Of a stretch of DNA of 64,000 bases, positions 53,293 through 62,500 are shown one piece after another. Position 1 is the stretch's first letter, and each line of letters begins with the position of its first letter. The notes beneath the pieces were generated by a model. The model did not search any database. It saw nothing but the letters and a program-made list of their open reading frames with translations, and was not told the DNA's origin. Source of the DNA: Mycobacteroides saopaulense (GTDB taxonomy: Bacteria > Actinomycetota > Actinomycetes > Mycobacteriales > Mycobacteriaceae); NCBI RefSeq assembly GCF_001456355.1, contig NZ_CP010271.1:3348001-3412000 (forward strand), in the 5' to 3' direction. The translations under genes were made by a program, and so were the position numbers.

Positions 53293-53883
53293 GTGAACAC
53301 GTCAACCACCCCGTTGCGCCTCGCCGTGATCTGCGCCAGCACTCGTGACGGTCGGTTCGGCCCCACGGTGGCGAATTGGATCGCAGAGAAGGCCCGGCAT
53401 CATCCGTCGTTCCACGCCGGTTACATCGACCTCGCGGATTACCCTCTGCCTCTTCACCTTTCCAGAAGGACTCAAGCCGAGGACACCGCCCAGCTCGCCA
53501 AGGTGACCGCACGGTTGCGCATTGCCGACGCGTTCCTCGTGGTCACGCCGGAGTACAACCACAGCTTCCCCGCCCCGCTGAAGAACCTGATCGACTGGCA
53601 TCACAGCGAGTGGCAGGCCAAACCCGTCGGATTCACCTCGTATGGCGGGATGTCCGGTGGATTGCGCGCCATCGAGCAGCTGCGGCTCGTGTTCGCCGAA
53701 CTCCACGCCGTAACCACCCGGGACGTGGTGAGCTTCCACGGCGTGTGGAGTCAGTTCGACGATGCGGGCCAGCTCATCGACAGCCGCGACGCAGAGACCG
53801 CGGCCAAAACCATGCTCGACGAACTGGCATGGTGGGCCGCGGCGCTACGGACCGCGCGGGAAGAATCCCCTTACGCCTGGTGA
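53293..53883 (+). CDS. NADPH-dependent FMN reductase family flavoprotein
   Basis: A 196-residue flavodoxin-like protein: LRLAVICASTRDGRFGPTVANWIAEKA (FMN phosphate loop), TPEYNHSFPAPLKNLIDW and SYGGMSGGLRAIEQLR (isoalloxazine loops). It probably reduces FMN, quinones or azo/nitro compounds with NAD(P)H. GTG 53293 fits a TTGACC (53256) and TACGAC (53278) promoter about 9 bases upstream, again near-leaderless. The last 13 bases overlap the convergent lat gene. Confidence 0.85.
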   Translation: MNTSTTPLRLAVICASTRDGRFGPTVANWIAEKARHHPSFHAGYIDLADYPLPLHLSRRTQAEDTAQLAKVTARLRIADAFLVVTPEYNHSFPAPLKNLIDWHHSEWQAKPVGFTSYGGMSGGLRAIEQLRLVFAELHAVTTRDVVSFHGVWSQFDDAGQLIDSRDAETAAKTMLDELAWWAAALRTAREESPYAW

Positions 53884-55241
53884 GACAACACCCTCGACAC
53901 CGCGGCCACCGCGGCATCGATTTCCTCTGCGCTGACGATCAGCGGCGGACGGAACCGGACACTGTTCTTGCCGCTGGGCAGCAGGATGACCCGCTCCTGG
54001 TCCCACAGGCGCTGCACCAGACGATCGCGTTCCTGCGCGGTCGGCAGGCTGAACGCACACATCAATCCGCGGCCTCGGACATCACCGATCTCGTCATGGC
54101 GCAACGCGAGGGTCTGCAGACGGTCGAGCAGGTACTCACCCATCCGCGTCGCGTTCTCGAAAAGTCGCTGTGACTCAATAACTTCCAAGATTCGGCGCGA
54201 GCGCACCATGTCGACCAGATTTCCACCCCAGGTCGAGTTGATCCGCGAGCTGACGGCGAAGACATTGTCGGCCACCTCGTCGACACGTCCACCCGCCATG
54301 ACCCCGCATACCTGTGTCTTCTTCCCGAAGGCCACGATGTCGGGAGTCACACCCAGCTGCTGGAATGCCCAGGCCGTTCCGGTGAGCCCACACCCGGTCT
54401 GCACCTCGTCGAAGACGAACAGCGCGTCGTTCTCGTGACACAGCGCGCGCATCGCATGGAAGAACTGAGGACGGAAGTGATGATCCCCGCCCTCCCCCTG
54501 GATCGGCTCGGCAATGAAACATGCTATGTCGTGCGGATTTTCGGCAAAAACCTGACGCGCCTGTGCCAGCGCCGCGGCCTCCAGCTCCCCGATATCGGCA
54601 CCCGGGCGCAGGTAGGGAGCATCGATCCGCGGCCAGTCGAACTTGGGGAAGCGTGCCACCTTGTTGGGGTCGGTGTTGGTCAGCGACATCGTGTAACCAC
54701 TGCGACCATGGAAGGCCTCTCGCAGGTGTAACACCTTGGTACCCAACGCCTGATCGATTCCGTGCGCCTCGTTCCAGCGGCTCTTCCAGTCGAAGGCCAC
54801 CTTCAGCGCGTTCTCCACGGCCAGCGCGCCACCGTCCACGAAGAACAGATGCGGAAGCGCCGGGTCACCGAGCACGCGCGCGAATGTCCGGACGAACCGG
54901 GCCATCTCGACGGTGTAGATATCGGAATTGCTCGGTTTGTTGATGGCGGCTCTGGTCAGCTCGGCACGGAACTCGCCGTCTTGGGCGAGCATCGGGTGAT
55001 TCATACCCAGCGCCGACGAGGCGAAGAACGTGAACATGTCGAGATAAGTGGTCCCGTCCCGGGCATCGACCAGATGCGCCCCACGGGAGCGCTCCAGGTC
55101 GAGCACGAGGTCCATCCCGTCGGCCAAAATGCTGCGTTGCAGCACCTCATGCACCCGATCCGGCGTCACCGGGTCCGGGCACGTCGCCTCGTCATCGGTC
55201 GTGGAGCCAGCCTGGAACCCCGGAAAGATTAGTGCGGTCAT
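53871..55241 (-). CDS. lat: L-lysine 6-aminotransferase
   Basis: A 456-residue PLP enzyme moving the epsilon-amino group of lysine to 2-oxoglutarate, giving 2-aminoadipate semialdehyde (cyclises to piperideine-6-carboxylate). The PLP lysine is in VAFGKKTQVCGVMAG, with VFDEVQTGCGLTGTAWAFQQLGV and INSTWGGNLVDMVR. It matches Rv3290c, which is strongly induced in persistence. The N-terminal 22 residues are not conserved. Its promoter holds two TATTTACG copies. Confidence 0.93.
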   Translation of the reverse strand: MTALIFPGFQAGSTTDDEATCPDPVTPDRVHEVLQRSILADGMDLVLDLERSRGAHLVDARDGTTYLDMFTFFASSALGMNHPMLAQDGEFRAELTRAAINKPSNSDIYTVEMARFVRTFARVLGDPALPHLFFVDGGALAVENALKVAFDWKSRWNEAHGIDQALGTKVLHLREAFHGRSGYTMSLTNTDPNKVARFPKFDWPRIDAPYLRPGADIGELEAAALAQARQVFAENPHDIACFIAEPIQGEGGDHHFRPQFFHAMRALCHENDALFVFDEVQTGCGLTGTAWAFQQLGVTPDIVAFGKKTQVCGVMAGGRVDEVADNVFAVSSRINSTWGGNLVDMVRSRRILEVIESQRLFENATRMGEYLLDRLQTLALRHDEIGDVRGRGLMCAFSLPTAQERDRLVQRLWDQERVILLPSGKNSVRFRPPLIVSAEEIDAAVAAVSRVLSHQA

Positions 55242-55259
55242 ACGGCCACACTAACGCAG

Positions 55260-55298
55260 TATTTACGACTTCTCTACATCAAGACAAGAATATTTACG
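55260..55298. promoter_or_regulatory. Direct repeat in the lat promoter (candidate LrpA site)
   Basis: TATTTACG occurs at 55260-55267 and 55291-55298, 31 bases apart, or three helical turns, on the same face. Feast/famine regulators such as LrpA bind phased AT-rich sites, so this fits control of lat by the neighbouring lrpA. On the minus strand the first copy provides a possible -10 (TAAATA) with TTGTCT 16 bases upstream. Confidence 0.5.
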
Positions 55299-55770
55299 GA
55301 ACGAGCTGGCGACCGTCGTAAAAAGTTTGTAAGATGATGGTGCTTCGCGTGCGAACGTTGGCTGTGGTGCGGATCAGCTGCAGCAGCTCTTCGAGCGCAC
55401 GCGGCGAGGGCACCCGCACCAGGAGGATGTAGCTCTCCTCGCCTGCCACCGAGTAGCACGACTCGATGGCATCGATGTGCTCGAGCCGCGCCGGAGCATC
55501 GTCGGGTTGAGAAGGATCGAGAGGGGTGATGGCCACGAACGCCGACAACAGCTGGCCTACCGACTCTGGATTGACCCTCGCCGCGTATCCGGCGAGAACT
55601 CCGCGAGATTCCAGCCGCCGCACGCGGGTCTGCACCGCCGAGATCGACAAACCGGCCTTGGCAGCCAAATGGGCGAGAGTCGCCCGGCCATCGCGAGCCA
55701 ACTCGCGCACCAGAATTCGATCGACATCATCGAGCGGGCGCTCCGGCGACCTTTCGGAATCCACAGTCAC
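55294..55770 (-). CDS. lrpA: Lrp/AsnC-family transcriptional regulator LrpA
   Basis: A 158-residue feast/famine regulator: winged helix LDDVDRILVRELARDGRATLAHLAAKAGLSISAVQTRVRRLES and RAM ligand domain (SAFVAITPLDPSQPDDAPARLEHID, YSVAGEESYILLVRV). It follows Rv3291c, which responds to amino acids and controls lat. GTG 55770 is chosen because the family starts there and a TACTCT box lies 6 bases upstream (55777-55782, minus strand). It stops 52 bases before lat. Confidence 0.93.
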   Translation of the reverse strand: MTVDSERSPERPLDDVDRILVRELARDGRATLAHLAAKAGLSISAVQTRVRRLESRGVLAGYAARVNPESVGQLLSAFVAITPLDPSQPDDAPARLEHIDAIESCYSVAGEESYILLVRVPSPRALEELLQLIRTTANVRTRSTIILQTFYDGRQLVP

Positions 55771-55848
55771 GGGGGCAGAGTACCGCGACCAGGCACGACA
55801 GGGAACGGACTTGCGCAGGCCGATCACGTCAACTCCCGGACGAATCCG

Positions 55849-57156
55849 ATGACCGCCCTCATCCAGTGCTGGGAACTCCGAGCGCGTTTCGCAGCAGCAC
55901 TCTCACGCATGTATGGGACGGAGGTTCCCGCATACAACACCTTGGTCGATGTCAGTACCGAGGTGAACCAGACTTACGCCACAACACATCCGGATGCCGA
56001 ACGGCTCGGATCAGTCCAGCGGGTGACCGCCGAACGCCACGGCGCGATCCGGGTGGGCGGACCGCGAGAACTCGCCGCCGTCGCCGACCTGTTCGAGGCA
56101 TTCGGGATGTATCCCGTCGATTTCTACGATCTTCGTGATGCGGCGTCCCCCGTGCCCGTGGTGTCCACCGCGTTCCGCCCTATCGACGAGGAAGAGCTGG
56201 CGCTCAACCCATTCCGAGTATTCACGTCGATGTTGGCGACCGGCGATCGCCGGTTCTTCGACGCAGGCTTGCGCACGCGTGTGGAGAACTTCGTGGCGCA
56301 GCGAGAGCTTTTCGACCCGGCCCTGCTGGCGCACGCGCGACTGATCAGCGCCGCAGGCGGCTCCACCCCGGCACAGGCCGATCACTTCATCAACGAGGCG
56401 GTCAACGCCTTCGCGCTGTCCACCACGCCCATCGACCGTGCTTGGTATGACGAACTTTCCGCGGTTTCGCCCGTCGCCGCCGATATCGCCGGTGTGGCCC
56501 GCACACACATCAACCACCTCACCCCACGCGTACTCGACATCGACGACCTCTACCGGCGGATGACGGCACGCGGCATCACCATGATCGATGCGATCCAGGG
56601 CCCGCCCCGGTGGCATGGTCCCGATGTTCTTCTGCGGCAGACCTCATTCCGGGCGTTGGCCGAGCCACGCCGCTTCCGGACGAGTGATGGTTCTGTGCTC
56701 AGTGACACGCTGCGGGTCCGATTCGGTGAGGTCGAAGCGCGAGGCATAGCGCTCACCCCCGCGGGCCGTACCCGCTACGACAACGCGATGGCCGCCATCG
56801 ACGGCGCCCAGGCAGATCCACAGCAGGCAGCGTCCATTTGGGCTGACCACTTTCCCGATACCGAAGCCGGACTGGCCGAGCAGGATCTGGCCTACTTCCG
56901 TACCGAGCTCGGTCCGCGCGGCGAGATCGTGACCAGGCCCGTCGTATACGAGGACTTCCTGCCCCGTTCTGCCGCCGGGATCTTCCGGTCCAACCTCGAC
57001 GACGACGGTTCGTACGGCGACGGCGCCGACGATTGCGCCGCCGACTATTCGAAGGAATGGATGTCCGGCGCCATCGGCCGGGACATACATGATCCGTATT
57101 CGCTCTATGCCGCCATCGCCGCACAATCTGACCTCACGATAGGAGCCGATCGATGA
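55849..57156 (+). CDS. hglS: 2-oxoadipate dioxygenase/decarboxylase family (DUF1338, HglS-like)
   Basis: A 435-residue protein of the DUF1338/VOC-like family, the homologue of Rv3292. The P. putida member HglS oxidatively decarboxylates 2-oxoadipate to D-2-hydroxyglutarate using Fe(II) held by two histidines and a glutamate (established). The same residues are visible here: H64 in AERHGAIRVG, H220/H223 in RTHINHLTPRVLDID and E294 in RFGEVEARGIALTPAGR. It lies between lrpA/lat and pcd and overlaps pcd by 4 bases, which places it in lysine degradation. ATG 55849 begins at the family start; the frame is open upstream only because it is antisense to lrpA. Confidence 0.85.
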   Translation: MTALIQCWELRARFAAALSRMYGTEVPAYNTLVDVSTEVNQTYATTHPDAERLGSVQRVTAERHGAIRVGGPRELAAVADLFEAFGMYPVDFYDLRDAASPVPVVSTAFRPIDEEELALNPFRVFTSMLATGDRRFFDAGLRTRVENFVAQRELFDPALLAHARLISAAGGSTPAQADHFINEAVNAFALSTTPIDRAWYDELSAVSPVAADIAGVARTHINHLTPRVLDIDDLYRRMTARGITMIDAIQGPPRWHGPDVLLRQTSFRALAEPRRFRTSDGSVLSDTLRVRFGEVEARGIALTPAGRTRYDNAMAAIDGAQADPQQAASIWADHFPDTEAGLAEQDLAYFRTELGPRGEIVTRPVVYEDFLPRSAAGIFRSNLDDDGSYGDGADDCAADYSKEWMSGAIGRDIHDPYSLYAAIAAQSDLTIGADR

Positions 57157-58715
57157 CCACCACCCTGCCCACCTCCTCTCCCGGTGTTCTGCCCTCGGCC
57201 GACGAGTTGCGCACACGAGCGCAGAACGCACTGCGCTGGATCGGCGCGGATGTGGAGCTCGACGCGGTGCCTGCGACCGGAGGTGAAGGCGTCACGGTCC
57301 GCACGCCGATTACCGGCGACGCCCTCTTCACGCTCCGAGCGAGCTCGAAGGAGGAGGTTGACAAAGCAATCACTGAAGCCGCCCAAGCATTTTCGCAATG
57401 GCGTACCACCCCGGCACCTGTGCGTGGAGCGCTGGTGGCCCGTCTCGGAGAGCTGCTGACGGAGCACAAGAAGGATCTGGCCGAACTGGTGACCATCGAG
57501 GCCGGAAAGATCGTCTCCGAGGCCCTCGGCGAGGTGCAGGAGATGATCGACATCTGTCAGTTCGCGGTCGGCTTGTCCCGGCAGTTGTACGGCAAGACCA
57601 TGGCCTCCGAGCGTGCGGGGCATCGCCTCATGGAGTCCTGGCATCCCCTCGGCGTGGTCGGAGTCATCTCGGCATTCAACTTCCCGGTTGCCGTGTGGTC
57701 GTGGAACACCGCGATCGCCCTTGTCTGCGGCGACACCGTGGTGTGGAAGCCCTCCGAGCTCACGCCGCTGACTGCCGTTGCCTGCCAGGCACTTCTGGAT
57801 CGCGCGGCCGCCGACGTGGGGGCGCCGCCGGAGGTCAGCCGATTGATCCAGGGTGGCCGCGAGGTTGGCGAACAACTCGTCGACGATCCGCGTATCGCGC
57901 TGGTGAGTGCGACCGGATCGGTACGGATGGGCCAGCAGGTGGGCCCGCGGGTGGCCGCCCGGTTCGGCCGGTCGCTGCTTGAATTGGGCGGCAACAACGC
58001 GGTGATCGTGACCCCCTCCGCCGACGTGGATCTGGCGGTACGGGGCATCGTGTTCTCTGCCGCGGGTACCGCGGGCCAGCGCTGTACCACCCTGCGGCGG
58101 TTGATCGTTCACCACACCATCGCCGACACGCTGGTCGAACGAATCGTCAATGCCTATGGCCAGCTGCCGGTGGGCGATCCCTTCGACGGACGCACGTTGG
58201 TGGGCCCGCTGATCAACGAGAAATCGTTCCGCGACATGCAGGACGCACTGGAAGCCGGCCGCGCGCAAGGCGGGACCGTCATCGGCGGCGAACGCCGCGA
58301 ACTGGGTGACGGATCTTTCTATGTGACCCCGGCCGTGGTGCGGATGCCCACGCAAGGCGATGTGGTGCACCGCGAAACCTTCGCTCCCATCCTGTACGTG
58401 CTCGACTACGACGCCCTCGATGAGGCGATCGCACTGAACAACGCGGTTCCCCAGGGCCTTTCCTCGGCCATCTTCACGCTGGACATGCGCGAGGCCGAGC
58501 GCTTCCTGGCCGCCGACGGGTCCGATTGCGGAATCGCGAACGTGAACATCGGTACCTCGGGAGCCGAGATCGGTGGAGCGTTCGGTGGCGAGAAGGAAAC
58601 AGGCGGTGGTCGCGAGTCGGGCTCCGACTCGTGGAAGGCCTACATGCGACGCGCCACCAACACCGTCAACTACTCGACGGAACTGCCCTTGGCCCAAGGT
58701 GTTCACTTCGGCTGA
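57153..58715 (+). CDS. pcd: Piperideine-6-carboxylate / aminoadipate-semialdehyde dehydrogenase
   Basis: A 520-residue NAD-dependent aldehyde dehydrogenase of the ALDH7 type. The catalytic glutamate is in ELGGNNAVI and the cysteine in AGQRCTTLRRLIVH; NVNIGTSGAEIGGAFGGEKETGGGRESGSDSWKAY matches Rv3293. It oxidises the product of Lat to 2-aminoadipate. It starts 4 bases inside the DUF1338 gene. Confidence 0.92.
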   Translation: MTTTLPTSSPGVLPSADELRTRAQNALRWIGADVELDAVPATGGEGVTVRTPITGDALFTLRASSKEEVDKAITEAAQAFSQWRTTPAPVRGALVARLGELLTEHKKDLAELVTIEAGKIVSEALGEVQEMIDICQFAVGLSRQLYGKTMASERAGHRLMESWHPLGVVGVISAFNFPVAVWSWNTAIALVCGDTVVWKPSELTPLTAVACQALLDRAAADVGAPPEVSRLIQGGREVGEQLVDDPRIALVSATGSVRMGQQVGPRVAARFGRSLLELGGNNAVIVTPSADVDLAVRGIVFSAAGTAGQRCTTLRRLIVHHTIADTLVERIVNAYGQLPVGDPFDGRTLVGPLINEKSFRDMQDALEAGRAQGGTVIGGERRELGDGSFYVTPAVVRMPTQGDVVHRETFAPILYVLDYDALDEAIALNNAVPQGLSSAIFTLDMREAERFLAADGSDCGIANVNIGTSGAEIGGAFGGEKETGGGRESGSDSWKAYMRRATNTVNYSTELPLAQGVHFG

Positions 58716-58772
58716 TCGACGGGCTGATCGATCGGGCTAACCGATCTCGCCAAGTGATTCCGGGCCGGCTAG

Positions 58773-58778
58773 TAAAAT
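58773..58778 (+). promoter_or_regulatory. -10 box of the TetR gene at 58786
   Basis: TAAAAT ends 7 bases before ATG 58786. The GGCAGG between box and start is too close to act alone, so the mRNA is probably leaderless. Confidence 0.55.
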
Positions 58779-58785
58779 TGGCAGG

Positions 58786-59466
58786 ATGACCGACGACTCC
58801 GATGCAGTTCGCCCGAACGGCTCGTCGCCTCGTCGTCGGCTCACGCCCGAAGATCGGCGAGCCGAGCTCTTGGAGTTCGGGACTCAGTTGTTCGGCGAAC
58901 GTCACTATGACGACGTGCGCATGGATGAGGTAGCTGAGCAGGCCGGCGTCTCGCGGGCGCTGCTGTACCGCTACTTCCCCGACAAGCGCTCCTTCTACAC
59001 CGCGGTTATGCAGGCCGAGTACGACAGGCTCTACGACGCCACGATCTCGCTTGATATGGACCAGACGCTCTCGGGCTTCGAGCGGCTTCGGCGCACCCTC
59101 CTGGTATACCTGCACTACCAGGAGGACCACCCGTTCGCACCGGTGACGGTCTTCCGGATGATCGATTCGGCCGACCCCACTGTCATGGCGATCGAGCAGC
59201 AGGAATACGACAAACAGACCGACCGCATCATGGCCGTCGTCGATCATGTCGCGGGCGACGAGATGACTCCGGCCCTGGTGACTGATCTGAAGGTGGTCAT
59301 CCGCGCCTGGCTGGCTTTCAACCAGGAATTGGCCCGGCAGCGCGCACTCAATCCCGACCTGGACGTCGATTGGCTCGCCGACACCTCCGCGCACGCCATG
59401 ATCGACGCGGTACGCCGCGTATCGAACATCCCGCAAGCGGTGGTCGATCTCATGGGCGCCGACTAA
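58786..59466 (+). CDS. TetR-family regulator (Rv3295 homologue)
   Basis: A 226-residue TetR protein. The helix-turn-helix is at residues 24-68 (LLEFGTQLFGERHYDDVRMDEVAEQAGVSRALLYRYFPDKRSFY), followed by a helical ligand domain. In mycobacteria it always lies just before lhr. What it controls is unknown; lhr, 36 bases downstream on the same strand, may be cotranscribed. Confidence 0.9.
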   Translation: MTDDSDAVRPNGSSPRRRLTPEDRRAELLEFGTQLFGERHYDDVRMDEVAEQAGVSRALLYRYFPDKRSFYTAVMQAEYDRLYDATISLDMDQTLSGFERLRRTLLVYLHYQEDHPFAPVTVFRMIDSADPTVMAIEQQEYDKQTDRIMAVVDHVAGDEMTPALVTDLKVVIRAWLAFNQELARQRALNPDLDVDWLADTSAHAMIDAVRRVSNIPQAVVDLMGAD

Positions 59467-59502
59467 ATCCCCGATGTCGGTCCTTGTTGGCACGATGGCC
59501 CG

Positions 59503-62500
59503 ATGAGCAGCGAGCCCGGTCCACTCGCCCGGTTCTCGGCACCCACGCGGGAATGGTTCACCGAATCGTTCCCGGCACCCACACAGGCCCAGTCCGGCGC
59601 GTGGCAGTCCATCGCCAACGGCGACAACACACTTGTCGTCGCGCCCACAGGCTCAGGTAAGACCCTCGCGGCATTTCTGTGGGCCATCGACACCCTGGTC
59701 GGCGCCGAGCCCGAGCTGAATGTCGCCGGCCGTGCAGCTTCGGCCCGGCACGGAACCCAGATCCTGTATGTCTCGCCTCTCAAGGCCCTCGCGGTCGACG
59801 TCGAGCGGAACCTACGCGCTCCCCTGGCCGGGATCGCCCGGACCACGACGCGGATGGGCCTACCCGAACCTTCCATCACGATCGGCGTGCGCTCGGGCGA
59901 TACCCCCGCGCAGCGGCGCCGCGCGTTGATCTCGTCTCCACCGGACATTCTCATCACCACCCCCGAATCACTGTTCCTGATGCTGACCTCTGCCGCGCGC
60001 GAAACCCTGGACACGGTGCGGACGGTCATCGTCGATGAAGTGCACGCGGTGGCCGGTACCAAACGCGGTGCACATCTGGCGCTGTCACTGGAGCGGCTGG
60101 ATGAGCGGCTTTCCCGGCCCGCACAGCGAATCGGTCTGTCGGCGACGGTCAAGCCCGCAGCCGAGGTGGCCCGATTTCTGGGCGGCCGCGCCCCTGCCAC
60201 GGTCGTCGCCCCGGCCAGCCCCAAGACTTTCGACCTGTCGGTGGTGGTGCCTGTCTCGGACATGAGTGCCCCCGACACCTATCCAGACCCCGAGGCGACG
60301 AACGCCGGTACCAACACCATCTGGCCCCATGTCGAACAACGCATCGTCGACCTCATCGAGACACATCGATCCAGCATCGTCTTCGCCAACTCCCGCCGCC
60401 TCGCCGAGCGGCTCACCGCACGGTTCAACGAAATTCACGCCGAACGCCTGGGTGTGGACCTCACCCCCACATCCAATCCGGGGGTACCCGGCGGACCACC
60501 GGCACACATCATGGGCAGCGGACAGACCTACGGTGCGGAACCGCTCCTCGCCCGGGCACATCACGGCTCGGTCAGCAAGGAGCAACGCGCCGACATCGAG
60601 GACGATCTGAAGACCGGACGTCTCAAATGCGTGGTGGCCACCAGCAGCCTGGAGCTCGGAATCGATATGGGGGCTGTGGATCTGGTGGTCCAGGTGGAGG
60701 CACCGCCGTCGGTGGCCAGCGGATTGCAACGCATCGGCCGCGCCGGGCACCAGGTCGGCGAGGTGTCCCGGGGTGTGCTGTTTCCCAAACATCGCACCGA
60801 TCTGTTGGGCTGCGCCGTCACGGTGCGGCGCATGCTTCGAGGAGACATCGAGACCCTCCGGGTACCCGCCAATCCGCTGGACATCCTCGCCCAGCACACG
60901 GTGGCCGCCTGCGCGCTGGACCCTCTGGACGTCGAGAAATGGTTCGACGTGGTCAGGCGCAGCGCTCCCTTCACGTCCCTGCCGCGCAGTGCATTTGACG
61001 CGGTGCTCGACTTGCTCAGCGGCAAGTACCCTTCCACCGATTTCGCGGAGCTGCGTCCGCGCGTCGTATACGACAGAGACGAGGGAACGCTCACGGGACG
61101 CCCCGGAGCACAACGGCTGGCCGTGACGTCCGGGGGCGCGATTCCGGACCGCGGCCTGTTCACGGTCTACATGTACGCCGGGGCCGAGGGAGAGAAGCCT
61201 TCCCGGGTGGGCGAACTCGACGAGGAGATGGTCTACGAGTCGCGGCCCGGCGACGTGATCTCGTTGGGCGCCACCAGTTGGCGTATCACCGAGATCACCC
61301 ACGAACGGGTGGTCGTGGTCCCCGCCTTCGGCCAACCGGGTCGGCTGCCCTTCTGGCGCGGCGATTCAGTGGGTCGACCAGCAGAACTCGGCATGGCATT
61401 GGGACACCTGACCGGAGAACTGGCGGCCGCACGAGAAGCCGAGTTCGAGAAGCTCTGCACCGCTACGGGGTTCGACGAATACGCCATGGGGAACCTGCGT
61501 GCGCTGCTCACCGACCAGCTGCAGTCGACGGGCGCCGTGCCTACCGACACCACGCTGATTGTCGAGAGATTCCGCGACGAGCTCGGTGACTGGCGCATCG
61601 TGCTGCATTCACCCTATGGGCTGCGGGTCAACGGCCCGCTGGCGCTCGCCGTCGCCGACCGGCTTCAGCAGCGCTACGGTGTCAGCGAGTCCCCCACCGC
61701 CACCGACGACGGCATCGTGGTGCGGCTCCCCGATACCGACGACAGCCCACCCGGAGCAGGTCTTTTCGTCTTCGATGCCGCAGAGATCGAGACAATCGTG
61801 ACGCGGGAGGTCGGCGGCTCCGCGTTGTTCGCGGCGCGGTTCCGCGAATGCGCGGCGCGGGCCCTGCTCTTACCGCGCCGAACCCCCGGCCGACGCTCGC
61901 CGCTGTGGCAGCAGCGCCAGCGTGCCGCACAACTGCTGGATGTCGCACGTAAGCACTCCGACTTCCCGATAGTCCTGGAGGCACTACGCGAATGCCTGCA
62001 GGACGTCTACGACATCGGAACCCTGGTGCGGTTGATGTCCGGCATCGAGCAGCGCCAGATCCGGATCGTGGAGGTGCAGACCGATGCACCCTCCCCGTTC
62101 GCGGCCGCCCAATTGTTCAGCTATATCGGCGGTTTCATGTACGACGAGGACCGCCCGCTGGCGGAGCGGCGCGCCGCCGCCCTCTCGCTGGACACCGGAC
62201 TGCTCGCCGAGCTCATGGGCCGGGTGGAACTGCGAGAACTACTCGACCCGGCGGTCATCGAGGCGACCGAACGACAACTGCAGCATCTGGCCGACGAGCG
62301 CAGGGCGCGCGACTCGGAAGGCCTCGCCGATCTGTTCCGGCTCCTCGGCCCGCTTACCGCCGAAGAAATCACCGCGCGCTGCAGCGGCGTCGGCACCGTC
62401 TGGCTCAACGAGCTTGTCGCCGCGCGCAGAGTGGTCCAGACCCACTACGGGCAACGCACCTGGTGGGCCGCCGTCGAGGACGTGGCACGACTACGTGACG

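Noticed and set aside
57105..58706. 533-codon open frame antisense to pcd
   Set aside because: Shadow of pcd, with Gly/His/Arg-rich composition and no motif.
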